Below are positions 18,124-27,323 of a DNA stretch of 64,000 nt, one piece after another (position 1 is the first letter of the stretch; each line of letters opens with the position of its first letter). The position numbers and the translations under genes are program-made. The notes below the pieces were generated by a model. It searched no databases, was not told the DNA's origin, and worked only from the letters and a program-made list of their open reading frames with translations. The stretch is taken from assembly GCF_007859815.1 (NCBI RefSeq), contig NZ_SJPH01000009.1, positions 1 to 64,000 of the forward strand, read 5' to 3'. This stretch comes from Botrimarina hoheduenensis (lineage in GTDB: Bacteria > Planctomycetota > Planctomycetia > Pirellulales > Lacipirellulaceae).

Positions 18124-19146
18124 ATGTCCGCACTACTACGTCGCTCCCTGCGAAGGTCGTTGGGCTTCACCCTAGTCGAACTGCTCGTAGTGATCGCGAT
18201 CATCGGCATCTTGGTCGCGTTGCTGCTACCAGCAGTCCAAGCGGCTCGCGAAGCCGCCCGACGATCGTCCTGCCAGAACAACTTACGGCAGGTGACGATC
18301 GGCGTGCACAACTTCGAGGCGGCCTTCGAGAGATTTCCCAGCGGCTCGACCAATCCGACCGGACCGATCCGCAATCTGCCCGAAGGCGATCACAAGAGTT
18401 GGATCGTGCGGATCCTCCCCTACATGGGCGAGCAGGTGCGTTACCGCGCGATGGACCTTGAGGTAGGCGCCTACCATCGGTTGAACAACGCGGTGCGGCA
18501 GTCGGGGATTCAGCTCTTGCGATGCCCTAGCACGCCCGCGGACAATTACCCCTACTCGAGTTACGCGGGGGTCCATCATGACGCCGAGGCGCCTATCGCG
18601 GAGACCAATACGGGCCTCTTGTACCTCAACAGCCGCATCCGATTCGAAGAGATGCTGGACGGCGCCGGCTACACACTGCTGCTGGGAGAGAAGATCACTG
18701 ACGGCTTGACCGATCTCGGTTGGATGAGCGGAACGCCCGCAACGCTGCGCAATGTTGGCGTCCCCATCAACGAGAACGGCGGCAAGGAAGCCGATCGCTG
18801 GGGCGGCGGCTCGCTTCCACCTTGGTGGGAATCAGCGGCAAATTACCAAACCTACGACGGCAGTGGCGGTGACGACTTCGGAGGTGATGAGGGCCTCGAG
18901 GAAGAGTCGGGCGACGAAGCTCCGGTGGATGACGCCGAACAAAGCGATGACCCCTACATCCCACGGGGAGGCGACTCGAACAACCCGCTCGCTGTCGGTG
19001 GGTTCGGCAGCTACCACCCGGGCGGCTGCCAGTTCGCGCTAGCTGACGGGTCCATCCGATTCGTCAGCGACGACACCGAACTCGGTGTCCTCGCGAAACT
19101 GGCCAATCGCGAAGACGGCAAGATGGTCGATATCGACGGCCTTTAG
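18124..19146 (+). CDS. DUF1559 protein with prepilin-type N-terminus
   Basis: 340 aa, start ATG 18124. The N-terminus [35 protein letters not shown] is a textbook prepilin cleavage/methylation motif (cut after G, methylated F, E at +5). The following DUF1559 domain, hugely expanded in planctomycetes, ends with the usual SYHPGGCQFALADGSIRFV. An acidic insertion of ~40 residues (D/E/G-rich around 18860-18960) precedes that end. Being last in the secretion operon, which lacks an evident GspG, it may be the major pseudopilin or a substrate. That role is inferred. Confidence 0.92.
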   Translation: MSALLRRSLRRSLGFTLVELLVVIAIIGILVALLLPAVQAAREAARRSSCQNNLRQVTIGVHNFEAAFERFPSGSTNPTGPIRNLPEGDHKSWIVRILPYMGEQVRYRAMDLEVGAYHRLNNAVRQSGIQLLRCPSTPADNYPYSSYAGVHHDAEAPIAETNTGLLYLNSRIRFEEMLDGAGYTLLLGEKITDGLTDLGWMSGTPATLRNVGVPINENGGKEADRWGGGSLPPWWESAANYQTYDGSGGDDFGGDEGLEEESGDEAPVDDAEQSDDPYIPRGGDSNNPLAVGGFGSYHPGGCQFALADGSIRFVSDDTELGVLAKLANREDGKMVDIDGL

Positions 19147-19649
19147 CCATACGACCAGACTTGCGATTACGACCGGCTTAGACTCAAAAGAGTACTGTCA
19201 CGCTCCGGGCTGGTTTCTTTACAGCCGCCGAAGGTGCTGAGAAGTGATATTTCTCACCACCTTCGGTGTACGGCATAGTCGCAGCGGTGCAGCTAATTTC
19301 GGACGCTTCGCAGATTGCCCATGCGGCGTCGGCTGCCTCAACCGGCCGCAGATGACGGGTCCACCAACTCGCAGCGGTGTCCAAGCTTGGCCAAGACCTC
19401 TGCGTGTTCGGCGGATGGCGAACTGAGCGGTTTTGGTCCAGCCGACGCGAATTCGTCGCCAGGCCGCCTCATTCGGTCCGGTCGGACTCCGACAATTCTG
19501 CGATGGGACGTGCAGCGGCGCTCCCGCCGGCCCTCGCGGAGTGGCTAGAGGCCAACTGGCGTTCGCACGCCCCGTTGGATACGTTACTAGGCGGGGGCCC
19601 GGCCGACTGGGCAGAGCCGCGGTGAGCCAGAATAGCGAGGCATCTCTTC
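19147..19649. other. Intergenic region with hairpins and degenerate repeats
   Basis: Contains GCCGAAGGTGCTGAGAAG followed 8 bases later by CTTCTCAGCACC-like complement (GATATTTCTCACCACCTTCGG), a likely hairpin near 19225-19270 that could end the secretion operon. Further units such as CAACTCGCAGCGGTGT also occur at about 29848. No coding frame supported. Confidence 0.4.
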
Positions 19650-21533
19650 TTGAAGGGTCTATCCGATGCCGGTCCCCCGGGGCTAGTGCCCGCGGACTCA
19701 TCGCCCACCCGGGACTGGTGGCGTCTCGCCGTTGGGTTGGGGGTCGCGGTCGGCGCGAGCATCGTGGCGTCCGGCGTCCAGTCGAGTTGGGGACGGGTCA
19801 GCGTGCGATCGCTCACCATTCCGACCGAGAATGGCCAGTGGGTTGTCGCTGATCTGTTCAAGCCAAGTAGCGCGACCAAAGAGAACCCTGCGCCCCTCGT
19901 GGTGGTCGTTCCCGGGTTCCAGCGGTCAAAAGAGACCCTCTCGAACCTGTCGATCGAGCTATCGCGGCGTGGCGTCGTTGTGATCGCAATCGACCCGTAC
20001 GCCCAGGGCGCGTCGAGTTCCTCGCTCAGCCGACGCGCAGCCACGACCGAGGGCTACGGGATGTTCGCCGTCGTCCACTACGCGCATGACACTCCCAACC
20101 TCAACTACGTCGATAAGCGGCGTATCGCGGCGACGGGCCACTCGGCCGGCGGCAATGCCGCGATCCGTGGCGCCAACTACTTCGGAAGGTTGGCTGCGAA
20201 GCAAGGCAAGCCGTGCAAATTGCAATCGGTCTTCGTGTCGGGATATGTCCTGACGCTAACGGAGAGGGTGCTGAAGCCAGTTCGCTGCAATATGGGCGCC
20301 AGCTACGCGTTCTACGACGAGGGCGCCTACCGCAACGAACTCGGCGATGGAGACATGCGGCGTGCCCCCGAAGCGCTGAGACTCATCAACTCGGCCCTGC
20401 CAGACGGCGGACGCGTGAAAGAGGTCGAGATTGGCCGATACTACGGCGACGCCGCCGACGGGACGCTGCGGGTGATGCATAATGAACGGCTTATCCATCC
20501 TTTCCAACCTTACGACGTTGGCGCCACGGCGAATCAACTCGCCTACTTCGAGCGGGTTTTCGACCTGACGCCGAGCCTCTTGCCCCGCGATCAGGTTTGG
20601 TGGTGGAAAGAGCTGATGACGCTAATCGCCGCTGTCGCGGCGTTCTCCACGCTGGTCCCACTCGCCCGACTATTACTGCGGACGCCGTTCTTCGGGTCGC
20701 TCGTGCGCCCGTGCCCGCCGCCGTCGCCGCGGCCCGGCGGCGCGGGGCGATCGGTTTTCTGGGGGGTCTTGGCGTTGTCCGCGGCGGTCGCCTGCTTCAG
20801 CTATATCCCGTTGGCTTACTGGTCCCAATCCCTGTTCGCCGCGGCGTCGGACCGCGAGGCGACCTGGTTCTTCCCCCAACGGATGAACAACGCGGTCATG
20901 CTCTGGGCGGTGCTGAACGGGGTGTTTGGATTCATGGCGATGCTCCTAACGCACCGGTGGTTTGGCCATCACCGCGGCGCTCGCGTCGCCACGTGGGGCG
21001 CCGGCACGACCTTCGCTGAACTCGGCAAGTCGCTCACGCTGGCGACTTGCTTGTTCGCTTTCTTCTTCGCGCAGTTGTTTGCCATCTACTACTTCCTGCA
21101 CGTCGACTACCGTTTTGTCTTCTTCGGGGCGCGGGTCTTCCAGCCGGTGATGTTCTTGCTGTTGGCAATGTACGCGCCGATCTTCTTCGTGTTCTTCCTC
21201 TCCAACTCGTTGCGGGTCAACGGCGCGATGCGTTTTGAAGGCGAGTCGGAGTGGCGTAGCACACTGCTGGCGGGAGTCGCGAACTCGCTCGGCCTCTTTT
21301 CGATCCTGGCGATCCAGTACACCGTTTTCGCGGCAACCGGGACGGTCTTCTGGAGAGACGGCTGGCTCTACGTGAACCTCCTCTTCGCCGTGGCGCCGAT
21401 CATGTTTGTCCTGCCGTTCTTCCACCGCTGGTTCTTTCGCATGACGGGGCGCATCTACCTCGGGCCGATGACGACCTGCCTCATCTTCGTGATGATCTTG
21501 CTGTCCAACACCGTCTGCTACACCCCGCTATGA
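19650..21533 (+). CDS. Alpha/beta hydrolase with C-terminal multi-pass membrane domain
   Basis: 627 aa. One N-terminal membrane helix (~24-42) leads to an alpha/beta hydrolase domain with VVVVPGFQRSKET as the oxyanion strand and the nucleophile elbow GHSAGG (S165). Residues ~325-620 contain about six or seven hydrophobic helices. The catalytic head is probably exported while the tail spans the inner membrane. TTG at 19650 is the furthest start; an internal GTG around 19687 is possible. The next hydrolase overlaps it by ATGA, so the pair may handle related substrates. Substrate unknown; an ester or peptide bond is likely. Confidence 0.8.
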   Translation: MKGLSDAGPPGLVPADSSPTRDWWRLAVGLGVAVGASIVASGVQSSWGRVSVRSLTIPTENGQWVVADLFKPSSATKENPAPLVVVVPGFQRSKETLSNLSIELSRRGVVVIAIDPYAQGASSSSLSRRAATTEGYGMFAVVHYAHDTPNLNYVDKRRIAATGHSAGGNAAIRGANYFGRLAAKQGKPCKLQSVFVSGYVLTLTERVLKPVRCNMGASYAFYDEGAYRNELGDGDMRRAPEALRLINSALPDGGRVKEVEIGRYYGDAADGTLRVMHNERLIHPFQPYDVGATANQLAYFERVFDLTPSLLPRDQVWWWKELMTLIAAVAAFSTLVPLARLLLRTPFFGSLVRPCPPPSPRPGGAGRSVFWGVLALSAAVACFSYIPLAYWSQSLFAAASDREATWFFPQRMNNAVMLWAVLNGVFGFMAMLLTHRWFGHHRGARVATWGAGTTFAELGKSLTLATCLFAFFFAQLFAIYYFLHVDYRFVFFGARVFQPVMFLLLAMYAPIFFVFFLSNSLRVNGAMRFEGESEWRSTLLAGVANSLGLFSILAIQYTVFAATGTVFWRDGWLYVNLLFAVAPIMFVLPFFHRWFFRMTGRIYLGPMTTCLIFVMILLSNTVCYTPL

Positions 21534-22453
21534 CTGGGATCGGCGTAACGAAGCGACTCGACCGATCGGCCTTGTGGGCAGTCCTGCTTGCAGTCGCAAG
21601 CGCTCCGGCAATCTCGCTGGGCGCCGAGGGCGGCGCGGTTGTGGTTAGGCCCTTCGAAACGGGGCCGATCGGCGGCTACGACACGAAAACACCCGCCGGG
21701 GTCCCGCTCCGCGTCGAGTATTGTGTCCCGGCAGACTCAACGCCCGACTCTCCGATCCTGATTGTCATCCCCGGCGCACGTCGTAACACCGCCGAGTACC
21801 GCGACGAGTGGATCGACCTGGCGGTCGCCAACGGATTCGTCGTGGTCACGCCGGGCGCCACGCACGAGCACTTTCCGACCGAGTACGACTACAACGCCGG
21901 AGGCGTCGTCGACGCCACGGGACGGTTGCGACCTCAACATGAGTGGCTGTTTTCCGCGATCGAGCCGCTCTTCGACGGGTTCCGGCTCCGTTTCGGGCTC
22001 CGGAGTCGGTCTTACTCTATCTACGGGCACTCGGCTGGCGGCGGGTTCGTTCACCGGTTCCTGTTGAAGGTGCCGAACGCCAGGGTCGATCGAGCGGTCG
22101 CCGCGAATCCGGCGTTTTGCACCTACCCCGTTCCGGACAACGCCTACCCGTTCGGCGTGGGCGGCGCCGCCGTTTCGGATGGCGATCTCCGGGCGTGGTT
22201 CTCTCGCCCCCTGGTCGTACTGCTGGGAGATCGAGATACCGGCCCTCGGAAGCACCCGTTGAGCAACGGCCCCGAAGCGCTGGAGCAGGGCCCCAACGTG
22301 TTCGCCCGGGGGTTGGGCTTCTTCCGGTCCGCGCTCGTCGAGTCGGATCGCCTCGGGGCTCCGTTTGCGTGGCGCCTCGAGGTCGTGAACGGGGTTGGCC
22401 ACAGCAACACGCACATGGCATCCCACGCCGTGCGGCATCTCTTCCCAGAATGA
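21530..22453 (+). CDS. Secreted alpha/beta hydrolase (esterase-like)
   Basis: 307 aa with a signal peptide (RSALWAVLLAVASAPAISLGAE). The mature part has an oxyanion region ILIVIPGARRNTAEYRDEW and nucleophile elbow YGHSAGGG (S168). A likely acid is in VVLLGDRDTGPR and a histidine in NGVGHSNTHMASH. The family resembles polyhydroxybutyrate depolymerase or feruloyl-esterase-like enzymes. ATGA overlap with the upstream membrane hydrolase. Expected location is the periplasm or outside. Confidence 0.82.
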   Translation: MTGIGVTKRLDRSALWAVLLAVASAPAISLGAEGGAVVVRPFETGPIGGYDTKTPAGVPLRVEYCVPADSTPDSPILIVIPGARRNTAEYRDEWIDLAVANGFVVVTPGATHEHFPTEYDYNAGGVVDATGRLRPQHEWLFSAIEPLFDGFRLRFGLRSRSYSIYGHSAGGGFVHRFLLKVPNARVDRAVAANPAFCTYPVPDNAYPFGVGGAAVSDGDLRAWFSRPLVVLLGDRDTGPRKHPLSNGPEALEQGPNVFARGLGFFRSALVESDRLGAPFAWRLEVVNGVGHSNTHMASHAVRHLFPE

Positions 22454-22460
22454 GCTCGGA

Positions 22461-23834
22461 ATGGATCGGACGATGCTGATCGTCGGGCCGCTGCTCGGAG
22501 CGGCTGCGGCATGGGCGGCGTCCCTCAGCGGCCTGGGAGCGGCGGCCGCCTGGACGGCGGCGGTTGTGGTGCTGTGCGCCGTCTGGTGGGTGTCCGAACC
22601 CGTGCCGATTCCCGCGACCTCTCTCATCCCGATCGCGTTGTTCCCGCTGGTCGGGGTGCTCACCCCAGCAGAAGTGGGGCAAGCCTATGGGAATCCCCTC
22701 GTGCTGCTCTTCCTCGGCGGCTTCCTACTCTCCACGGCGATGGAACGCAGCGGGGCCCACCGCCGGACCGCCTTGAGCATGGTTTCACTGTTCGGGGCGT
22801 CGAACGGCCGCTGGCTGGTTGGTGGGTTCATGCTCGCGGCGGGCGTCCTGAGCATGTGGATCTCGAACATGGCGACCACGCTAATGCTGCTGCCGATCGC
22901 GCTCGCGGTGATTGAGCAAACCGACGACAGAAAGCTGCAGACGGCGCTGATGCTGGGCATCGCGTATGCGGCGAGCATCGGCGGGATCGGGACGCCTATC
23001 GGCACGCCCCCGAACCTCGTCTTCATGCAGGTGTACCGAAGCGTCGCAGGGAGCGAGCCGACTTTCTTGGAGTGGATGTCGTGGTCTCTCCCGGTCGCGA
23101 TCGTGATGGGTCCTCTGGCAATGCTCTGGTTGACGCGCAACCTCGGTAAGTCCTCGCCGATCGAGCTGCCCAGCGCCGGGGAGTGGCGGTCCGAGGAGTT
23201 GCGCACCCTGACCGTGTTCGCGGTCACGACGGTACTCTGGATCACAAGGAAGGAGCCTTTCGGTGGGTGGAGTGGCTGGGCCTCACTCCTCCAAGCGAAC
23301 GACGCGAGCGTCGCGTTGCTGGCCGCCGTCGCGATGTTCCTGATCCCCAACGGCAGGGGCGAGAGGCTACTCGATTGGGAGACCGCCGTGCGTATCCCCT
23401 GGGGCATCTTGATCCTCTACGGCGGGGGGATCGCCATCGCGACGGCTTTTACATCTTCGGGCCTGAGCAATGCCATCGGCGAGTCGCTCTCTTCGGTCGC
23501 GGGCACGCCCGTTCCCGTGCTAATCGCTATGGTGTGCATGGTCGTCACGTTCCTCACGGAGGTGACGAGCAACACCGCAACAGCGACCCTTCTCATGCCG
23601 TTTCTGGCGGCGGTCGCTCACGGGGCGGGTGTCGATCCCCGGGTGCTGATGGTCCCCGCGACGCTCAGCGCCAGCTTCGCGTTCATGCTACCAGTAGCGA
23701 CACCGCCCAACGCGGTGGTGTTCGGCACAGGCTGTGTCGGGATGCGAACGATGGCCACCGAGGGTTTCGTGCTCAACCTGATCGGCGTCGCCGTAGTGAC
23801 AGCGGTTTGCTCGTGGACTTTTGCCACGTTCTAG
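22461..23834 (+). CDS. SLC13/DASS-family anion symporter
   Basis: 457 aa, highly hydrophobic, with about 11-12 membrane helices. Family motifs are ISNMATTLMLLPIAL in the first half and EVTSNTATATLLMPFLAAVAH in the second, the two SNT motifs that bind sodium and the carboxylate. GTPIGTPPNLVF and PVATPPNAVVFGTG are the matching conserved loops. It should import dicarboxylates, or sulfate or a similar anion, with Na+ across the inner membrane. It follows the esterase gene by 8 bases, so it may take up an acid released by the hydrolases. That coupling is inferred. Confidence 0.92.
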   Translation: MDRTMLIVGPLLGAAAAWAASLSGLGAAAAWTAAVVVLCAVWWVSEPVPIPATSLIPIALFPLVGVLTPAEVGQAYGNPLVLLFLGGFLLSTAMERSGAHRRTALSMVSLFGASNGRWLVGGFMLAAGVLSMWISNMATTLMLLPIALAVIEQTDDRKLQTALMLGIAYAASIGGIGTPIGTPPNLVFMQVYRSVAGSEPTFLEWMSWSLPVAIVMGPLAMLWLTRNLGKSSPIELPSAGEWRSEELRTLTVFAVTTVLWITRKEPFGGWSGWASLLQANDASVALLAAVAMFLIPNGRGERLLDWETAVRIPWGILILYGGGIAIATAFTSSGLSNAIGESLSSVAGTPVPVLIAMVCMVVTFLTEVTSNTATATLLMPFLAAVAHGAGVDPRVLMVPATLSASFAFMLPVATPPNAVVFGTGCVGMRTMATEGFVLNLIGVAVVTAVCSWTFATF

Positions 23835-24087
23835 CTTGGACTGTTCGCGACGACGAGCTCACCGACGCGCGAACGCGAATGGCCGCTGCCCGGGAAACTG
23901 TTACCTCAAGTCGCGGGGTTTCCGCACCCGGGAAACGCTTGACGCAGCGGGTGGCGCAGCCTATGTTGCGCTCTGCTGCCGGGGGTTTCCCAAGCGATTT
24001 CGTCGATTGGGAGGGCCGCCTTCCTCATCTTCGATTTCTCATCATTGTTTGAACGGGTAGCGCTCGGCGCCCGGAAGGAGAGACCCA

Positions 24088-24948
24088 GTGACTGTTTCTC
24101 GGATTGTTGTCGCGGCTTTCTTGCTGGGGTCGTTGGCCCCCGCCGACGCGGCGATTCTAATCAACGAAATTCTGATCAATCACTCCAGTAATCTGACCGC
24201 GGCCGACGACGACCGCGAGTTCCTCGAGTTCCGTAGCACCACGGGCGGCGTTGAGGCGATGGCCGGCTTGACGTTCCTCTACATCGAGGGCGACGGCGGC
24301 AACACCGGAGTGATCGACTTCGCCCTCGACCTTAGCCCCTACTCGACTGGGACCAACGGCTTGGTCCTCTTCACCGACGGGTTGACCGCTTGGGACCCCG
24401 CGGCCGACCCCGCGACGCCGATCAACGCTGTGGAGTTTGTCAATGACGACGGCGGCGGCGACGACCTCGAGAACGGTTCATCGACCTACGCGATCGTCAC
24501 CGGGTTTACGGGAGCGGGCGGCGATGACCTGGACACCGACAACGACGGCGTGCTCGATGCAACGCCATGGGACAGCGTTGTCTCGGTCGTTGGGTGGACC
24601 GAGGCGAGCACGAGCGATGAGTTCTCCTACGCGGCCGCGTTGGGTGGGACCACGTTCACGGGAAACAACGGGCTATTCGACCCCGACGCGTACGTCTTCG
24701 CACCCGACGGTGAGTTTGCCTTCGACGCCTTCACGACCGACGACGACACGCTGGACGACGGCCCTTGGGTCGTCGGGACGACCGGAGGCCGGGCGTTGAA
24801 CGCATCAGACTTGGTTGTCGGCAACTTCAACCCGCTGTTCACGATGACCCCGGGCAGCGCGAACTCGGTGAGTTTCACACCGGAGCCGGGATCGCTGGCG
24901 ATGGCAGGCCTCGCAACGTTCGCCCTGCTCGCGCGACAACGCCGGTGA
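24088..24948 (+). CDS. Secreted PEP-CTERM protein with lamin-tail-like start
   Basis: 286 aa. Signal peptide (VSRIVVAAFLLGSLAPADAA), then ILINEILINHSSN...DDREFLEFRSTTGG, a pattern of lamin-tail-type domains. The middle is Asp/Gly-rich (DDLDTDNDGVLDATPWD), likely calcium-binding. The C-terminus FTPEPGSLAMAGLATFALLARQRR is a PEP-CTERM sorting tail: the PEP motif, a hydrophobic helix and a basic end, which exosortase-type enzymes recognise. It should be exported and processed. AAGGAGAG precedes the GTG start. Biological role unknown. Confidence 0.85.
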   Translation: MTVSRIVVAAFLLGSLAPADAAILINEILINHSSNLTAADDDREFLEFRSTTGGVEAMAGLTFLYIEGDGGNTGVIDFALDLSPYSTGTNGLVLFTDGLTAWDPAADPATPINAVEFVNDDGGGDDLENGSSTYAIVTGFTGAGGDDLDTDNDGVLDATPWDSVVSVVGWTEASTSDEFSYAAALGGTTFTGNNGLFDPDAYVFAPDGEFAFDAFTTDDDTLDDGPWVVGTTGGRALNASDLVVGNFNPLFTMTPGSANSVSFTPEPGSLAMAGLATFALLARQRR

Positions 24949-25008
24949 TCGAAGGCGCTCTGGCGCCCGCGGGCGACCCCTTTTCATCCTGGCAAGGAGA
25001 GCAACCCG

Positions 25009-26019
25009 ATGGCTGTCGTCAACCGATCTCGAGCCGCGTTCACGCTCGTCGAGTTGCTGGTCGTGATCGCGATCATCGGGATCTTGGTCGCACTGCTGCT
25101 GCCCGCTGTGCAGGCCGCGCGGGAGTCGGCGCGGCGGACTTCTTGCACCAACCAGATGCGGCAGATCGGGGTCGCACTAATGAACTACGAGTCGGCGAAC
25201 GGGGTCTTCCCGCCGGGTGACCTGCGGACCCGCGATGGCGGCGAGCTGAAGTCGCTATCAAGTTGGGTCACCCATTCGCTTCCTTACCTGGAAGAGGCGA
25301 ACCTGCACGGCCAGATCGACTTCACTGTGGCCTACTACGAGCAGACCGAGGTCAATCTCAAGGACCAGTACTTCGAGGTCTTCGAATGTCCCTCGGACCT
25401 TGACAGCTCAAGCATCCAGCTGGTCCGCCCTCCGAGCGACGCGGACCGGTACGGGGCCCGCGGGAACTACGCCGGCAACGCGGGATACTCCGGCCCTAGT
25501 AGCGGAATATGGGCCCGCGACGTGTTTTGGCAACAGAACGGCTTGGTGACTCCCGACCCGGAGGGCCTCTTGCTTTACAACCCGACGTTCAAAGCGGAAC
25601 GTCGCTCAGCGCTGCGGGGCTTCGGCCCGTTCATGGTGAACCGGCAGCTCAAGGTCGGCCAAATCATCGACGGACTCAGCAAGACGATCGGCGTCGCCGA
25701 AATCGTCAAGGCGCCGGGGAACGACACCCGCGGCGTGCTGCACTGGGGCGCCGGCGTCCTCTACCTTCACACGCACACGCCGAACACCAATGAGCAAGAC
25801 GTCACGCGTTTCTGCGACAACCAGCCGGACGCTCCCTGCGCTGACTCGGACGGCACCTTCGGATGGTTCAAGCACACCGCGAGGAGCCGCCACCCCGGCG
25901 GCGTGAACACCTTGTGGATGGACTCTAGTGTTCGCTTCCAGAGTGACGACGTCGATCCAGACTCCTACGTCGCGGCTTGCACGTTCAACGGCGAAGAAGT
26001 GCTGCCGTCCGGCATTTGA
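25009..26019 (+). CDS. DUF1559 protein with prepilin-type N-terminus
   Basis: 336 aa. N-terminus [36 protein letters not shown] with E at +5; the residue before F is A rather than G. The DUF1559 domain follows and ends SRHPGGVNTLWMDSSVRFQSDDV. Start ATG 25009 follows an AAGGAGAG ribosome-binding site. It lies between two genes for PEP-CTERM proteins, suggesting joint expression of surface proteins. Its exact function is unknown, as for most of this family. Confidence 0.92.
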   Translation: MAVVNRSRAAFTLVELLVVIAIIGILVALLLPAVQAARESARRTSCTNQMRQIGVALMNYESANGVFPPGDLRTRDGGELKSLSSWVTHSLPYLEEANLHGQIDFTVAYYEQTEVNLKDQYFEVFECPSDLDSSSIQLVRPPSDADRYGARGNYAGNAGYSGPSSGIWARDVFWQQNGLVTPDPEGLLLYNPTFKAERRSALRGFGPFMVNRQLKVGQIIDGLSKTIGVAEIVKAPGNDTRGVLHWGAGVLYLHTHTPNTNEQDVTRFCDNQPDAPCADSDGTFGWFKHTARSRHPGGVNTLWMDSSVRFQSDDVDPDSYVAACTFNGEEVLPSGI

Positions 26020-26074
26020 CCGGCTTAACGAGCTCGCACATTGTGACCCCACACCTTCCGACACAACACCACCG

Positions 26075-27310
26075 ATGACCTATCCGAAGCTCGTATGGTT
26101 GGCTCCCACACTGCTGCTTGTGCTGGCCGCGCCGTCCCATGGCGTCGAGACGCCGCTGGGCTCGGCTTGGATGCTCAACGAAGGCGCGGGTCCCGGCGGT
26201 GAGAACACAGCGCAGCTGAGTGGCAACAGCGCAGACGGTTATTCGTTCCTTGGCGAGGGGACGACCGGCAACCAGCCGGGCACGACCAATCCTGACACGC
26301 GGACCCGTGCTAAGGTGTTCAACGATTTCTCGACAGTTGACCTCAGCGCTGTCGGGAGCACGCTGACGATGAGCTACGACATCCTGTGGATGGGTACGGA
26401 GCGGCCGTCGAACGAATCGCAGGACTGGCGGTTCGGCTTCGTGAGCATGTCCGGTAATGGCGGGCGTGGAGTGACCCTCGGCGCCAATTTCGATATCGGA
26501 AATCTAGCCGGCACGACCTACTACGAGTTCTTCGCCGACCCCGAGGTCAATCCGACCAGCACCGACAGCGGTGTCCCCGCCGGAGACATGGACTTCGCAT
26601 TCACCGGCACGAACAACTCGGGAAATATCCCCGACTTCGCCACCGACCAGGCCCGGATCGCCCAGTCGCAGAACGATCCGTTCAACCTGGGCCTCGGTCC
26701 CTTCGATGGCGACTACAACGATGACCAAACCGTCGACGCCGCCGACTACACAGTATGGCGCGACAACAACCCCTCGAGCGAGACGCTCCCCAACGACCCG
26801 TCGCCGGGGACCGTCGACGGCTCTGACTACACCACGTGGGTTAACAACTTCGGTCAGCGCGACACCGAAGACATCGTGGCGTTCAACGACACGACCGACA
26901 CTCACCGGGTCACCCTGACGCTGACACGCATCAATGACGGCGTAGCCGACGGCTACGACCTGGAGATGACCTGGACAAACCTCGACCAGATCGTAGATGG
27001 CGTGAACCCAACGATCACGCACACCGCGACCATTAAGGAGAACGATTCGTTCACCGATGGTGACCCTTTGGCGGCCGCCGCACGGGTAGCCGCGGTGACC
27101 GAGTGGGACCGGCTGGGATTCTTCATCAACGCCGATCTCAACCGCTCCCCAACCCCCGACGAGCCTTGGCAGTACGTCATCTCGAACGCCAGCGTCGAGA
27201 CCACCGGGGTTATCAGCTCGACCGGGTCCGCGGTTCCCGAACCGACCGCGGCCGTAATCACTATCGGGGTGCTCGGCGCGGTCGGCGGTTGCCGACGCCC
27301 GCGGCGCTGA
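26075..27310 (+). CDS. Secreted PEP-CTERM protein with dockerin-like segment
   Basis: 411 aa with signal peptide (MTYPKLVWLAPTLLLVLAAPSHGVE). A beta-rich region at ~30-210 is followed by GDYNDDQTVDAADYTVWRDN and a second DGSDYTTWVNNFG, paired calcium-loop repeats like type I dockerins. After another beta-rich stretch comes the PEP-CTERM tail VPEPTAAVITIGVLGAVGGCRRPRR. The same dockerin-like pattern occurs in the next gene. No catalytic motif recognised. Probably a cell-surface or matrix protein. Confidence 0.83.
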   Translation: MTYPKLVWLAPTLLLVLAAPSHGVETPLGSAWMLNEGAGPGGENTAQLSGNSADGYSFLGEGTTGNQPGTTNPDTRTRAKVFNDFSTVDLSAVGSTLTMSYDILWMGTERPSNESQDWRFGFVSMSGNGGRGVTLGANFDIGNLAGTTYYEFFADPEVNPTSTDSGVPAGDMDFAFTGTNNSGNIPDFATDQARIAQSQNDPFNLGLGPFDGDYNDDQTVDAADYTVWRDNNPSSETLPNDPSPGTVDGSDYTTWVNNFGQRDTEDIVAFNDTTDTHRVTLTLTRINDGVADGYDLEMTWTNLDQIVDGVNPTITHTATIKENDSFTDGDPLAAAARVAAVTEWDRLGFFINADLNRSPTPDEPWQYVISNASVETTGVISSTGSAVPEPTAAVITIGVLGAVGGCRRPRR

Positions 27311-27323
27311 GGTTGCGTCTCAC

